From Archivesica marissinica (Eukaryota > Mollusca > Bivalvia > Venerida > Vesicomyidae), in NCBI GenBank assembly GCA_014843695.1, contig CM026401.1:26433978-26497977 (forward strand): a stretch of 64,000 nt of DNA, given 5' to 3'. A program made the translations under genes and the position numbers. The notes under the pieces were generated by a model. The model ran no database searches and was not told where the DNA came from. It saw nothing but the letters and a program-made list of their open reading frames with translations. This document shows positions 33,001 through 44,675 of this stretch, in pieces (position 1 is the stretch's first letter; each line of letters opens with the position of its first letter).

Positions 33001-36000
33001 TGATGGTATAGATGATTCTAACAGAATGTGACTGTATAGATGATTCTGACAGAAAGTGATTGTATAGATGATTCTAACATAAAGTGATAGTATAGATGAT
33101 TCTAACAGAGAGTGATAGTATAGATGATTCTAACAGAGAGTGATTGTATAGATGATTCTGACAGAAAGTGATTGTATAGATGATTCTAACAGAAAGTGAT
33201 AGTATAGATGATTCTAACAGAGAGTGATAGTATAGATGATTCTAACAGAAAGTGATCGTATAGATGATTCTAACAAAGAGTGGTGGTATAGATGATTCTG
33301 ACAGAAAGTGATTGTATAGATGCTTCTAACAGAGAGTGATCGTATAGATGCTTCTAACAGAGAGTGATGGTATAGATGATTCTAACAGAGAGTGATGGTA
33401 TAGATGATTATAACAGAAAGTGATCATATAGATGATTCTGACAGAGAGTGATCATATAGATGATTCTGACAGAAAGTGATCGTATAGATGATTTAACAGA
33501 GAATGATGGTATAGATGATTCTGACAGAAAGTGATAGTATAGATGATTCTAACAGAGAGTGATAGTATAGATGATTATAACAGAAAGTGATCGTATAGAT
33601 GATTCTGACAGAGAGTGATCGTATAGATGATTCTAACAGAGAGTGATCGTATAGATGATTATAACAGAAAGTGATGGTATAGATGATTCTAACAGAGAGT
33701 GATCGTATAGATGATTTAACAGAGAATGATGGTATAGATGATTCTGATAGAAAGTGATGGTATAGATGATTCTAACAGAGAGTGATCGTATAGATGATTC
33801 TGACAGAAAGTGATCGTATAGATGATTTAACAGAGAATGATGGTATAGATGATTCTGATAGAAAGTGATGCTATAGATGATTCTAACAGAGAGTGATCGT
33901 ATAGATGATTCTAACAGAGAGTGATGGTATAGATGATTCTGACAGAAATGATAGTATAGATGATTCTAACAGAGAGTGATGTTATAGATGATTCAAACAG
34001 AGAGTGATTGTATAGATGATTCTAACAGAGAGTGATGGTATATATGATTCTAACAGAGAGTGATCGTATAGATGATTCTAACAGAGAGTGATGGTATAGA
34101 TGATTCTAACAGAAAGTGATGGTATAGATGATTCTAACAGAGAGTGATGGCATATATGATTCTGATAGAAAGTGATCGTATAGATGATTCTAATAGAGAG
34201 TGATAGTATAGATGATTCTGAGAGAAAGTGATGGTATTGATGATTCTAACAGAGAGTGATGGTATAGATGATTGTAACAGAGAGTGATGGTATAGATGAT
34301 TCTGACAGAAAGTGATCGTATAGATGATTATAACAGAAAGTGATCGTATAGATGATTCTAACAGAGAATGATTGTATAGATGATTCTAACAGAGAGTGAT
34401 GGTATAGATTATTCTGACAGAAAGTGATGGCATAGATGATTCTAACAGAGAGTGATTGTATAGATGATTCTAACAGAGAGTGATTGTATAGATGATTCTG
34501 ACAGAAAGTGATAGTATAGATGATTCTAACAGAGAGTGATGGTATAGATGATTCTAACAGAGAGTGATCGTATAGATGATTCTGACAGAAAGTGATCGTA
34601 GATAGATGATTCTAACAGAGAGTGATGTTATAGATGATTCAAACAGAGAGTGATTGTATAGATGATTCTAACAGAGAGTGATGGTATATATGATTCTAAC
34701 AGAGAGTGATAGTATAGATGATTCTAACAGAGAGTGATAGTATAGATGATTCAAACAGAGAGTAATGGTATAGATGATTCAAACAGAGAGTGATTGTATA
34801 GATGATTCTAACAGAGAGTGATGGTATAGATGATTCTAATAGAGAGTGATGGTATAGATGATTCTAACAGAGAGTGATGGTATAGATGATTCTAATAGAG
34901 AGTGATGGCATAGATGATTCTAACAGATAGTGATTGTATAGATGATTCTAACAGATAGTGATAGTATAGATGATTCTAACAGATAGTGATAGTATAGATG
35001 ATTCTAACAGAGAGTGATGGTATATATGATTCTAATAGAGAGTGATAGTATAGATGATTCTAACAGAGAGTGATGGTATAGATGATTCTGACAGAAAGTG
35101 ATAGTATAGATGATTCTAACAGAGACTGATGGTATAGATGATTCTGATAGAAAGTGATAGTATAGATGATTCTAACAGATAGTGATAGTATAGATGATTC
35201 TAACAGAGAGTGGTGGTATAGATGCTTCTAACAGAGAGTGATAGTATAGATGATTCTAACAGAGTGATGGTATAGATGATTCTAGCAGAGAGTGATTGTA
35301 TAGATGATTCTAACAGAGAGTGATGGTATAGATGATTCTAACAGAGAGTGATCGTATAGATGATTCTAACAGAGAGTGATAGTATAGATGATTCTAGCAG
35401 AGAGTGATTGTATAGATGATTCTGACAGAAAGTGATTGTATAGATGAATCTAACAGAAAGTGATCGTATAGATGATTCTAACAGAGAGTGATGGTATAGA
35501 TGATTCTAACAGAAAGTGATAGTATAGATGATTCTAATAGAGAGTGGTGGTATAGATGATTCTGACAGAAAGTGATTGTATAGATGCTTCTAACAGAGAG
35601 TGATGGTATAGATGATTATAACAGAAAGTGATCGTATAGATGATTCTAACAGAAAGTGATGGTATAGATGATTCTAACAGAGAGTGGTGGTATAGATGAT
35701 TTTGACAGAAAGTGATCGTATAGATGATTCTAACAGAGAATGATGGTATAGATGATTCTGACAGAGAGTGATCGTATAGATTATTCTGACAGAAAGTGAT
35801 CGTATAGATGATTCTAACAGAGAGTGATGGTATAGATGATTCTAACAGAGAGTGATGGTATAGATGATTCTGACAGAAAGTGATTGTATAGATGATTCTA
35901 ACAGAGAGTGATCGTATAGATGATTCTAACAGAGAGTGATGGTATAGATGATTCTGACAGAAATGATAGTATAGATGATTCTAACAGAGAGTGATGTTAT

Positions 36001-38867
36001 AGATGATTCAAACAGAGAGTGATTGTATAGATGATTCTAACAGAGAGTGATGGTATATATGATTCTAACAGAGAGTGATCGTATAGATGATTCTAACAGA
36101 GAGTGATGGTATAGATGATTCTAACAGAAAGTGATGGTATAGATGATTCTAACAGAGAGTGATAGTATAGATGATTCTAACAGAGAGTGATGGTATAGAT
36201 GATTCTAACAGAGAGTGATGGTATAGATGATTCTAGCAGAGAGTGATTGTATAGATGATTCTGACAGAAAGTGATTGTATAGATGATTCTAACAGAAAGT
36301 GATAGTATAGATGATTCTAACAGAGAGTGATGGTATAGATGATTCTAACAGAAAGTGATGGTATATATGATTCTAACAGAGAGTGATAGTATAGATGATT
36401 CTAACAGAGAGTGATAGTATAGATGATTCTAACAGATAGTGATGGTATAGATGATTCGAACAGAGAGTGATGGTATAGATGATTCTAATAGAGAGTGATG
36501 GTATAGATGATTCTGACAAAAAGTGATAGTATAGATGATTCCAACAGAGAGTGATGGTATAGATGATTCTGACAGAAAGTGATGGTATAGATGATTCTAA
36601 TAGAGAGTGATGGTATAGATGATTCTGAGAGAAAGTGATGGTATTGATGATTCTAACAGAGAGTGATGGTATAGATGATTGTAACAGAGAGTGATGGTAT
36701 AGATGATTCTGACAGAAAGTGATGGTATACATGATTCTAACAGAGAGTGATGGTATAGATGATTCTAACAGAGAGTGATGATATAGATGATTCTAACAGA
36801 GAGTGATGGTATAGATGATTCTGACATAAAGTGATGGTATAGATGATTCTGACAGAGAGTGATGGTATAGATGATTCTGACAGAGAGTGATGGTATAGAT
36901 GAATCTGACAGAGAGTGATGGTATAGATGATTCTGACAGAAAGTGATGGCATAGATGATTCTAACAGAGAGTGATCGTATAGATGATTCTGAGAGAAAGT
37001 GATGGTATAGATGATTCTAACAGAGAGTGATTGTATAGATGATTGTAACAGAGAGTGATGGTATAGATGATTCTGACAGAAAGTGATGGTATACATGATT
37101 CTAACAGAGAGTGATGGTATAGATGATTCTAACAGAGAGTGATGATATAGATTATTCTAACAGAGAGTGATAGTATAGATGATTCTAACAGAAAGTGATG
37201 GTATATATGATTCTAACAGAGAGTGATGGTATAGATGATTCTGACAGAAAGTGATGGTATAGATGATTCTAACAGAGAGTGATGGTATAGATGATTCTGA
37301 CAGAAAGTGATGGTATAGATGATTCTAACAGAGAGTGATGGTATAGATGATTCTGACAGAAAGTGATAGTATAGATGATTCTAACAGAGAGTGGTGGTAT
37401 AGATGATTCTAACAGAGAATGATGGTATAGATGATTCTAACAGAGAGTGATGGTATAGATGATTCTGACATAAAGTGATGGTATAGATGATTCTGACAGA
37501 GAGTGATGGTATAGATGATTCTGACAGAGAGTGATGGTATAGATGATTCTGACAGAGAGTGATGGTATAGATGATTCTGACAGAAAGTGATGGCATAGAT
37601 GATTCTAACAGAGAGTGATCGTATAGATGATTCTGAGAGAAAGTGATGGTATAGATGATTCTAACAGAGAGTGATTGTATAGATGATTGTAACAGAGAGT
37701 GATGGTATAGATGATTCTGACAGAAAGTGATGGTATACATGATTCTAACAGAGAGTGATGGTATAGATGATTCTAACAGAGAGTGATGATATAGATTATT
37801 CTAACAGAGAGTGATAGTATAGATGATTCTAACAGAAAGTGATGGTATAGATGATTCTAACAGAGAGTGGTGGTATAGATGATTCTAACAGAGAATGATG
37901 GTATAGATGATTCTAACAGAGAGTGATGGTATAGATGATTCAAACGGAAAGTGATGGTATAGATGATTCTAACAGAGAGTGATGGTATAGATGATTCTAA
38001 CAGAGAGTGATGGTATAGATGATTCTAACAGAGAGTGATGGTATAGATTATTCTAACAGAGAGTGATGGTATAGATGATTCTAACAGAAAGTGATGGTAT
38101 AGATAATTCTAACAGAGAGTGATGGTATAGATGATTCTGACAGAGAGTGATGGTATAGATGATTCTAACAGAGAGTGATGGAATAGATGATTCTAACAGA
38201 GAGTGATGGTATATATGATTCTAACAGAGAGTGGTGGTATAGATGATTCTGACAGAGAGTGAAGGTATAGATGATTCTAACAGAGAGTGATGGTATAGAT
38301 GATACTGACAGAAAGTGATCGTATAGATGATTCTAACAGAGAGTGATGGTATAGATGATTCTGACAGAGAGTGATTGTATAGATGATTCTAACAGAGAGT
38401 GATGGTATAGATGATACTGACAGAAAGTGATGGTATAGATGATTCTAACAGAGGGTGATGGTATATATGATTCTAACAGAAATTGATGGTATAGATGATT
38501 CTAACAGAGAGTGATGGTATAGATGATTCTGACAGAGAGTGATGGTATAGATGATTCTAACAGAGAGTGATGGAATAGATGATTCTAACAGAGGGTGATG
38601 GTATATATGATTCTAACAGAAATTGATGGTATAGATGATTCTAACAGAGAGTGATGGTATAGATGGTTCTGACAGAGAGTGATGGTATAGATGATTCTAA
38701 CAGAAAGTGATGGTATAGATGATTCTGACAGAAAGTGATGGTATAGATGATTCTGACAGAAAGTGATGGTATAGATGATTCTGACAGAGTGATGGTATAG
38801 ATGATTCTGACAGAGAGTGATGGTATAGATGATTCTGACAGAAAGCGATGGTATAGATGATTCTAAC

Positions 38868-39201
38868 TTGATTGAGAGATAGAAAGCAAAGAGCCTCCAG
38901 TTGTTCCAGCCACCATAACAATCAACATGAACAACATCTGCCTTCGTTCAACATACCGGTAACTGTTTCGACGGATTTGCTTTGAGATTCCTTCATGTAC
39001 AGCATGTGATATCATTTTGTCGGAATTTGCACAGCCATTGGCGACAGTTCGATACTTACCCTCTATACATGCTCCACCCATTGATCTGAATACAATATAT
39101 ATTGCCTTAATTCAAATAGTACGTTTGGCAGAATCACTTGGGCATGAACACATTATGTGACAGCAGACCTTTATCATTTATAGCAAGGCTTAATAAGTGT
39201 T
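38868..39201. other. Non-repetitive flank between satellite and BEL/Pao remnant
   Basis: First non-satellite sequence. A minus-strand open frame of 72 codons (38863-39081) reads across it and stops at the satellite edge; I recognise no domain in it and do not call it a gene. No LTR could be identified here, so the 5' end of the adjacent retrotransposon is missing or unrecognisable. Confidence 0.5.
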
Positions 39202-39815
39202 ATGGAGCCTAACCCCAATGTTGAAAGACAATGTAACTATTCAGCTTGGAGTTATGCATGTATGCTGATGGACTCTGCAAATGCAGTAAAGATACTACAC
39301 GAACAATTTGGTGACAAACAAGAGGTCATTGATCTTCACTGCAGTGCAATGATTGATATAACTTCAGCATGCAATACAATTGATAGTTTGAGGAGTTTCC
39401 TAAACAAAATTAAACAGGCATTTGCCTGAAGTTTTACACCAAAATATCAACCAAAATGTTTTCATTTCGATGATTCGCAAAAATCTACAAGATGACGTAA
39501 TTCTACAGTTCGAGTTTCTAAAAGGTGTGGACACTAAATGGTCAGTAAATACATTGTGGCTAAAGAAAAGGCTGAGAAGAATAAAGACTCAGATTCCACG
39601 ATGGATAGCCATGTAAAGAGAAGCTCTAAGTATCATATAGCCAAACTTACTTATAGTGGTAGAGAACCTGGAAATAGAAGTTCTGCCGGAATGAAAACAG
39701 GAACTCTCGTAGCAAATGAGAAACATAAAGACACACAAAGGTCTTCTATAAATTGTAGATATTGTGGTAAAGCTTATTGGAGTGACGAATGCCAACAGCA
39801 CAATACCTTAGAAGA
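39202..39815 (+). pseudogene. gag: BEL/Pao retrotransposon gag remnant (DUF1759-like plus first zinc knuckle)
   Basis: Decayed gag of a BEL/Pao LTR retrotransposon, the structural protein that packages element RNA. The frame at 39202-39429 carries AVKILHEQFGDKQEVIDLH, which resembles the DUF1759 region of BEL/Pao gag (a short helix-rich stretch around an FG motif). The reading then moves to the frame used at 39422-39616 and again to the frame starting at 39538, so at least two frameshifts are present. The last frame carries a zinc knuckle, CRYCGKAYWSDEC, in which the usual histidine of the C-C-H-C set is tyrosine. The frame is then broken by a TIR element inserted at 39816. Family assignment is firm because protease and reverse transcriptase of the same family follow in order; the copy is dead. 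Confidence 0.82.
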
Positions 39816-40057
39816 CAGGGCTCATTCCAGGTCATAATATTTGGGAGAAGTGAGAAAGCATGCGATTGCGTCCTTAAATTGTGTTATTTAATCAATTGTT
39901 CAACAAAATATAGCTAAATACACAACATAACCATTAAAAACAACATTTAAATAGAAGAAGTGCTTTCTAATGGGTCAGTGTTTCTTACTGGACAAAAGGG
40001 GGCAGAAATTGGGGTCCGTATTTCACCCTAGTCGCCTCTAGAATGAGCCCTGGAAGA
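39811..40057. mobile_element. 237-bp TIR element (hAT-like MITE) inserted in gag, with 5-bp direct repeats
   Basis: The insert spans 39816-40052. Its ends are inverted repeats: CAGGGCTCATTC at the left and GAATGAGCCCTG at the right. Both sides are flanked by GAAGA (39811-39815 and 40053-40057), a likely target-site duplication. The insert plus one repeat is 242 bp, not a multiple of 3. Subtracting it puts the first zinc-knuckle frame (39538) and the second zinc-knuckle frame (40074) into the same phase, and it brings the two knuckles to the spacing usual for BEL/Pao gag. The CAGGG-type end resembles hAT ends, but hAT elements usually give 8-bp duplications, so the class is uncertain. It encodes no protein. 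Confidence 0.82.
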
Positions 40058-40932
40058 AATAAAGAAGTTACATGGTAGTTGTTATAAATGCTTAAAAGGG
40101 CATTATGCAACGGAAGGTAAAAGTTCAAAATCATGTGTATATTGCGTACAAATGAGTGTGAAAAGAAATTACCAAAAACAAAATAAGAGAGGGTGTTCAT
40201 TGTCAGGTGATACAACACATATTGAAAGCAAAGATATAAATGGAGAAGAGATCAGTCTCCTTGTATGATAAAACAGTATTAATGCAAACGGCAATTACTG
40301 AAGTTAAAGATCCCAAAAGTGACAAATTTAAAGAAGTTCGGTTACTCCTGGACTCTGGATCTAATAGAACATATGTCTCAAGGAAGTTAAAAGAAGGAAG
40401 TTGAACAAGAGATACAATTAATAACCTTTGGAAGCAAAAGGATGAAAGTAATTAAAACAAAGACAACAGAGATTAAGTTAAAAATGAAAGGTAGATCATA
40501 TATGACAATGGTAGCAAATATTGTTCCAGATATTACAGGAATAATGAACACAAAACAAGTAAAACTGTCATCAACAAAGAGATTTACAGAATTAACACAG
40601 CATCAACAACTAGCTGACACACTTCCAACAAGACCAGTGAAGCACAGGAATTAAATTTGCTAGTAGGAAATGACTGCTATCTGGACATTATACAACCAGA
40701 ACGGATACAAGTTCAGCCTGGACGTTACTTGTTATCATCTACTCTTGGATGGATTTTATCCGGTAGAATTCAAAGTGATAACAATGGTAATGATTTCAAG
40801 GACCCTGATATGTTATTCTTGACGTATGGAAACAATATTCCAGATCATAACCAGTTTGCAAGTGTAGAAAGCATTCTACTGAACAAAACAGAAATGGAGA
40901 ACTTTTGGGATATTGAATCCATTGGGATTTGA
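40053..40932 (+). pseudogene. pol: BEL/Pao second zinc knuckle and aspartic protease remnant (DUF1758-like)
   Basis: Continues the gag-pol reading after the MITE. A second knuckle, CYKCLKGHYATEG, starts near 40080; its last cysteine is glycine. The protease follows: LLLDSGSNRTYVS at about 40342-40380 holds the catalytic Asp-Ser-Gly (Asp codon at 40351), in the form usual for BEL/Pao proteases. The C-terminal half of that domain lies at 40657-40932, with LLVGNDCYLDII and TLGWILSGRI, matching the family's conserved GxDYxxD/I and LGW-xxSG blocks. Stops and frame changes separate the pieces (TGA near 40402, a new frame at 40442-40654 and another at 40657). No intact protease can be made from this copy. 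Confidence 0.85.
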
Positions 40933-41099
40933 ATGAAAATTGTGATACTAAATCAATGACTTAACTTTAAAGATACTGTTACCGTATTAAAAGTGCGCGT
41001 TATACATAGCAAATGACGGTATATAGAAGAAAGAAGAAGACCCAGAACTCTCTGAAAATCGTGGACTAGCGATGGGAAGACTATGGCATAAAGAATGGA

Positions 41100-41655
41100 A
41101 AGACATCCAGAAATTATGGATTAATATAATGATGCTGTGATCCAAGATCAGCTAGAAAAGGGCATTATAGAAAAGGCTGAAAGAGCATAATAAAGCAATG
41201 GGTTTAAACATTATGTTTCGCACAATGGAGTGATAACACATCAGAAATCCCTTACACAGCTACGAGTGGTATACGACACATCAGCAAAAACAAGAAAATA
41301 AAAGTCTAAATGAATGTTTGTACAGAGGCCAAGCTTTACTTCATGATTTGTGTGGAATCCTCATGCGATTCAGACTTCACACGACAGGGATAATGTTCGA
41401 TATCGAAAAAGCATTTCTGCAAGTAGGTTTACAACAATCTCAGAGAGACGTCACTTGATTTGTGTGGTTCAAGAATAGAGACAATACTGTGATTAGGGAA
41501 CAAAACATCCAAGGATACAGATTCTGTAGAGTGCCTTTTGGACTCATTTCCAGTCCCTTTCTTTTGGGAGCCACAATTGAAACTCATTTAAACTTGTATA
41601 AATCGGATAGAGCTGACAAACTAAAGGGAAACCCATACAGGGATAATGTTAATGA
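41100..41655 (+). pseudogene. pol: BEL/Pao reverse transcriptase remnant, truncated at the catalytic motif
   Basis: RNA-dependent DNA polymerase of the same element. The sequence shows the approach region ending in IEKAERA near 41180, then LRVVYDTSAK (about 41260-41290), then motif A FDIEKAFLQVGL (about 41397-41432) with its catalytic Asp. After a stop near 41458 the frame reopens as FVWFKNRDN and leads to RVPFGLISSPFLLGATIETH (about 41529-41588), a hallmark of BEL/Pao RT. The second catalytic motif survives as YRDNV at 41636-41650, where BEL/Pao elements usually have Y-V-D-N or Y-V-D-D. At 41654 the sequence turns into a 17-bp minisatellite, and thumb, RNase H and integrase are absent. Stops, a frameshift and the altered motif show a dead copy. 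Confidence 0.85.
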
Positions 41656-42729
41656 AACCAATTTTATACCCGAACCAATTCTATACCGGAACCAATTCTA
41701 TACCGGAACCAATTATATACCCGAAGCTATTCTATACCCGAACCAATTCTATACCCGAACCAATTCTATACCCGAAGCTATTCTATACCCGAACCAATTC
41801 TATACCTGAACCAATTCTATACAATTCTATACCCAAACCAATTCTATACCCGAACCAATTCTATACCCGAATCTATTCTATACTGGAACCAATTCTATAC
41901 CCGAACCAATTCTATACCCGAAACCAATTCTATACCGGAACCAATTCTATACCGTAACAAATTCTATACCCGAAGCTATTCTATACCCGATCCAATTCTA
42001 TACCCGACCAATTATATACCTGAACCAATTCTATACCAGAACCAATTCTATACCCGAAGCTATTCTATACCCGAACCAATTCTATACCCGAACCAATTCT
42101 ATACCCGAAGCTATTCTATATACCCGAACCAATTCTATACCCGAACCAATTCTATACCCAAACCAATTCTATACCCGAATCTATTCTATACCCGAATCTA
42201 TTCTATACCCGAAGCTATTCTATACCCGAATCTATTCTATACCCGAATCTATTCTATACCCGAAGCTATTCTATACCCATAGCTATTCTATACCCGAAGC
42301 TATTCTATACCCGATTTTTTGGTTTTTATAGCTATTCTATACCCGAAGCTATTCTATACCCGAATCTATTCTATACCCGAAGCTATTCTATACCCATAGC
42401 TATTCTATACCCGAAGCTATTCTATACCCGAATCTATTCTATACCCGAAGCTATTCTATACCCATAGCTATTCTATACCCGAAGCTATTCTATACCCGAA
42501 TCTATTCTATACCCGAAGCTATTCTATACCCATAGCTATTCTATACCCGAAGCTATTCTATACCCGAATCTATTCTATACCCGAAGCTATTCTATACCCA
42601 TAGCTATTCTATACCCGAAGCTATTCTATACCCGAATCTATTCTATACCCGAAGCTATTCTATACCCATAGCTATTCTATACCCGAAGCTATTCTATACC
42701 CATAGCTATTCTATACCCGAAGCTATTCG
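41654..42729. repeat. 17-bp minisatellite (TATACCCGAACCAATTC type)
   Basis: About 63 copies of a 17-bp unit, TATACCCGAA followed by CCAATTC, GCTATTC or TCTATTC. CCAATTC units dominate from 41654 to about 42170; GCTATTC and TCTATTC units dominate after that. From 42278 a four-unit, 68-bp block containing one CCATAGC unit repeats almost perfectly (CATAG marker at 42395, 42463, 42531, 42599 and 42667). A T-rich break lies at about 42314-42330. Open frames of 103-115 codons inside are repeat by-products running on from the RT remnant. Confidence 0.95.
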
Positions 42730-43704
42730 CTTAAATCACAAAAGCGATGTTCAAGGAGGAAGGTATCAATTTAAGGGAGTGATGAGGTCAATAGTAGGAT
42801 TCCTAGTCTAGATCAAGCAAAAGAATAATATATCAAAGTCATCTAACTGATTATACAAGTAAAGCTCTTGGGGGTGCGCACTAACCCCCCTCCCAAAAAT
42901 AAATCTGTCCAGCATAGGTTCAATATTTGAAATAAGCAATTGGACAGAAATCTATACAGCTACTGGTATGTCCTCTCCTTGGAGATATACATTTGCATTG
43001 ATTTTAGAAAGATCTGTTAATGATGATTCCCATTTGAGGCAAATGTAAGTGAGTTCATATTAACCTCTTATGTATTTTTTTATACTCCCGATTTTGTTCA
43101 ATTCATGCGAAAGTAGTTATCTTCTTTTTTTTCCGAAATATATTTCAATTTGTATAAAATTCTGTATGTCTATCCTTGCAAGCGCCACTGAAACTAGCAT
43201 GAAATCTGAAAGTATTGGTCAAATGTGAGGACAGATATTTGCTATACAATGGTTTACATAAATATTTTACTGGTTTAATGACTTGTTAAATATTCCTCGA
43301 GTAATATTAAATTCTTATTCAGAATTTGCATTATCGAGGGAACTGGAGAGTGGAGATACTTTCAATATTATTTTGAGAAAGCTCATTATCAATAGATTGT
43401 TTAGAGGGCCCTAAGGAAAATTAGTTCAGAACTAATAAGGTCATCCACCCTCTATAAATAAAGAAATCTATCTATCTCTACATTGCTCCTTTTTCAAATT
43501 GCAGCAGCATTACATCGTAATAAGGGATGTTTTGGGTAAAATACTAATGTGTGTGTGTTTACAAAAATCTAAATAAAATTCCAATAAATTTAAACCGTCG
43601 TATACGCGAATTTGTTTATCAACACACGAAATGTAAACACGCACAGCGCGCATGCGTGAAACAACAGTGGATGTAGAAAACAACGTATATATTTTGAACA
43701 TGAA
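42730..43704. other. Unassigned AT-rich sequence
   Basis: No coding region recognised. A purine run AATTTAAGGGAG followed by TGATGAGG at about 42768-42786 could be a polypurine tract beside a retrotransposon LTR, but no second LTR was found to test this. CTATAAATAAAG followed by an ATCTATCTATC run at about 43452-43475 resembles the 3' tail of a non-LTR element. A 63-codon minus-strand frame at 43510-43701 shows no family. Confidence 0.4.
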
Positions 43705-43785
43705 AGACTATCTATCTATCTTCCTCTAATGTCGAACCCCTCGCGGGATGTAGAAATGTCCCTAAAGACTTAGCTAACAGAGGTA
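43705..43785 (+). repeat. Dispersed repeat, copy 1 (TCTTCCTCTAATGTC family)
   Basis: Starts with CTATCTATC then TCTTCCTCTAATGTC, followed by CCTCGCGGGATG and a GTCC..AAGNCTTAG block. The same blocks occur in the same order at 57447-57545, about 13.7 kb away. This is one member of an interspersed family of unknown type. Confidence 0.7.
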
Positions 43786-43838
43786 TGAATCAACATATCA
43801 AGTAATTTAATTAAAAAAGACAACGTGGGACCAATGGG

Positions 43839-43900
43839 GACGATGGATTCCGAATGCAAAAAAGTGTGGACGATGCGTTCCGGTTGTAAACAAGTGCGTG
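43839..43900. repeat. Imperfect 30-bp tandem duplication
   Basis: GACGATGGATTCCG at 43839 is followed 30 bp later by GACGATGCGTTCCG at 43869. Each is followed by an AAA(C)AAGTG segment. Two copies only. Confidence 0.6.
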
Positions 43901-44675
43901 ACCGATCGACTCGGAAAGTCCTACTTTCGGTTTCGAGTTTGTTTTATCGCAAAAAAACACTGTTTACCAAATGAACATAAGCATACAAAGTATAATGTTA
44001 GAATGTGTAGCAGCATTGCTACCCATACGTAAAAATTGAATTTTTCAACTATCATATTATTCATACGATGTTATTTCATACGATGTAATCATGTAATGCT
44101 GCTTTATGTGATATGTTACTAATACATACAAAACACAGCTTGAACTGTCCAGCAGGCATCCCTTTGGTCCAAATTGGCAGTTGGGGCTCACACCGTACAG
44201 GGACCTGGCACGCCTGAAAATATACAAGAGAGCCATTTGATATGGGCTAGAGTCGTTCACCTGATACTCGAATATTAACGTTGTATTTTGACAGCAGCCG
44301 GTTAAAGTCTGTAGACATTAAAGCCGGATACGGACTATATGGTCTTTAAGTCTCATTACACGATTGTACAAACACAGACTGATGAGATCTAATTATTTAT
44401 TAAGATGTGTCACTCAAATAAATGTTTTCTTTTTATTTAATTTCGTACTTTCTGATGGTTAACTTTTATGTTTACATTTTTAAGCTCCACCTAAATTCCT
44501 AGATTGGATACTAGTAAGAAATTATGTAGACAGTCTTCGTTTGGTATTACTAGGAATGGAAGGTATTCATTCGAATATTCGATAGAATTCTATCAAAAAC
44601 TCAAAATCACTCAAACTCTTATAAAAATTGCGTAAACGTCATCTTCTTTCTGTAAGGCCATGCAAATATGACGAC
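43901..44675. other. Unassigned sequence with CGAATATTCG palindrome
   Basis: No gene recognised. ATTCGAATATTCGA with nearby TAGAATTCTA at about 44570-44594 is a nested palindromic cluster of a kind seen near hAT-element ends, and the hAT-like remnant next door makes that plausible. TTCATACGATGT is repeated at about 44059 and 44076. Confidence 0.4.

Larger units (their letters stand above)
25830..38867 (-). repeat. 28-bp satellite array, right arm (inverted)
   Basis: The same 28-bp unit as in the left arm, here as the reverse complement (core GTGATNGTATAGAT), about 465 copies by length. It shares rare variants with the left arm, including the 27-bp GATGATTTAACAG unit (near 27865, 28032, 28147, 33490, 33714 and 33829) and the GTGAAGGTATAG unit (near 31173, 32552 and 38260). 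The arms are therefore copies of the same higher-order pattern. Its own higher-order block repeats at an offset of 5680 bp (ATGGTATTGA at 28551 and 34231; GATAGATGAT at 28921 and 34601). The right edge is abrupt: an ordinary unit ends near 38867 and non-repeat sequence follows. Confidence 0.97.

Noticed and set aside
1..38867. CRISPR array
   Set aside because: Direct repeats of CRISPR-like length are present, but there are no unique spacers between them and the context is eukaryotic.
412..38921. Open frames of 74-121 codons in the 28-bp array as proteins (NHLYHHSLLESS-type repeats)
   Set aside because: They shift through all frames because 28 is not a multiple of 3, exist in both arms on the strand matching unit direction, and start and stop at chance variants.
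38863..39081. Minus-strand gene of 72 codons beside the satellite edge
   Set aside because: No recognised motif; a splice-donor-like GGTAAGT near its start is not enough to claim an exon.
42768..42800. Polypurine tract and 3' LTR start of the BEL/Pao element
   Set aside because: AAGGGAG followed by TGATGAGG is suggestive, but no matching 5' LTR was found and the rest of pol is missing.
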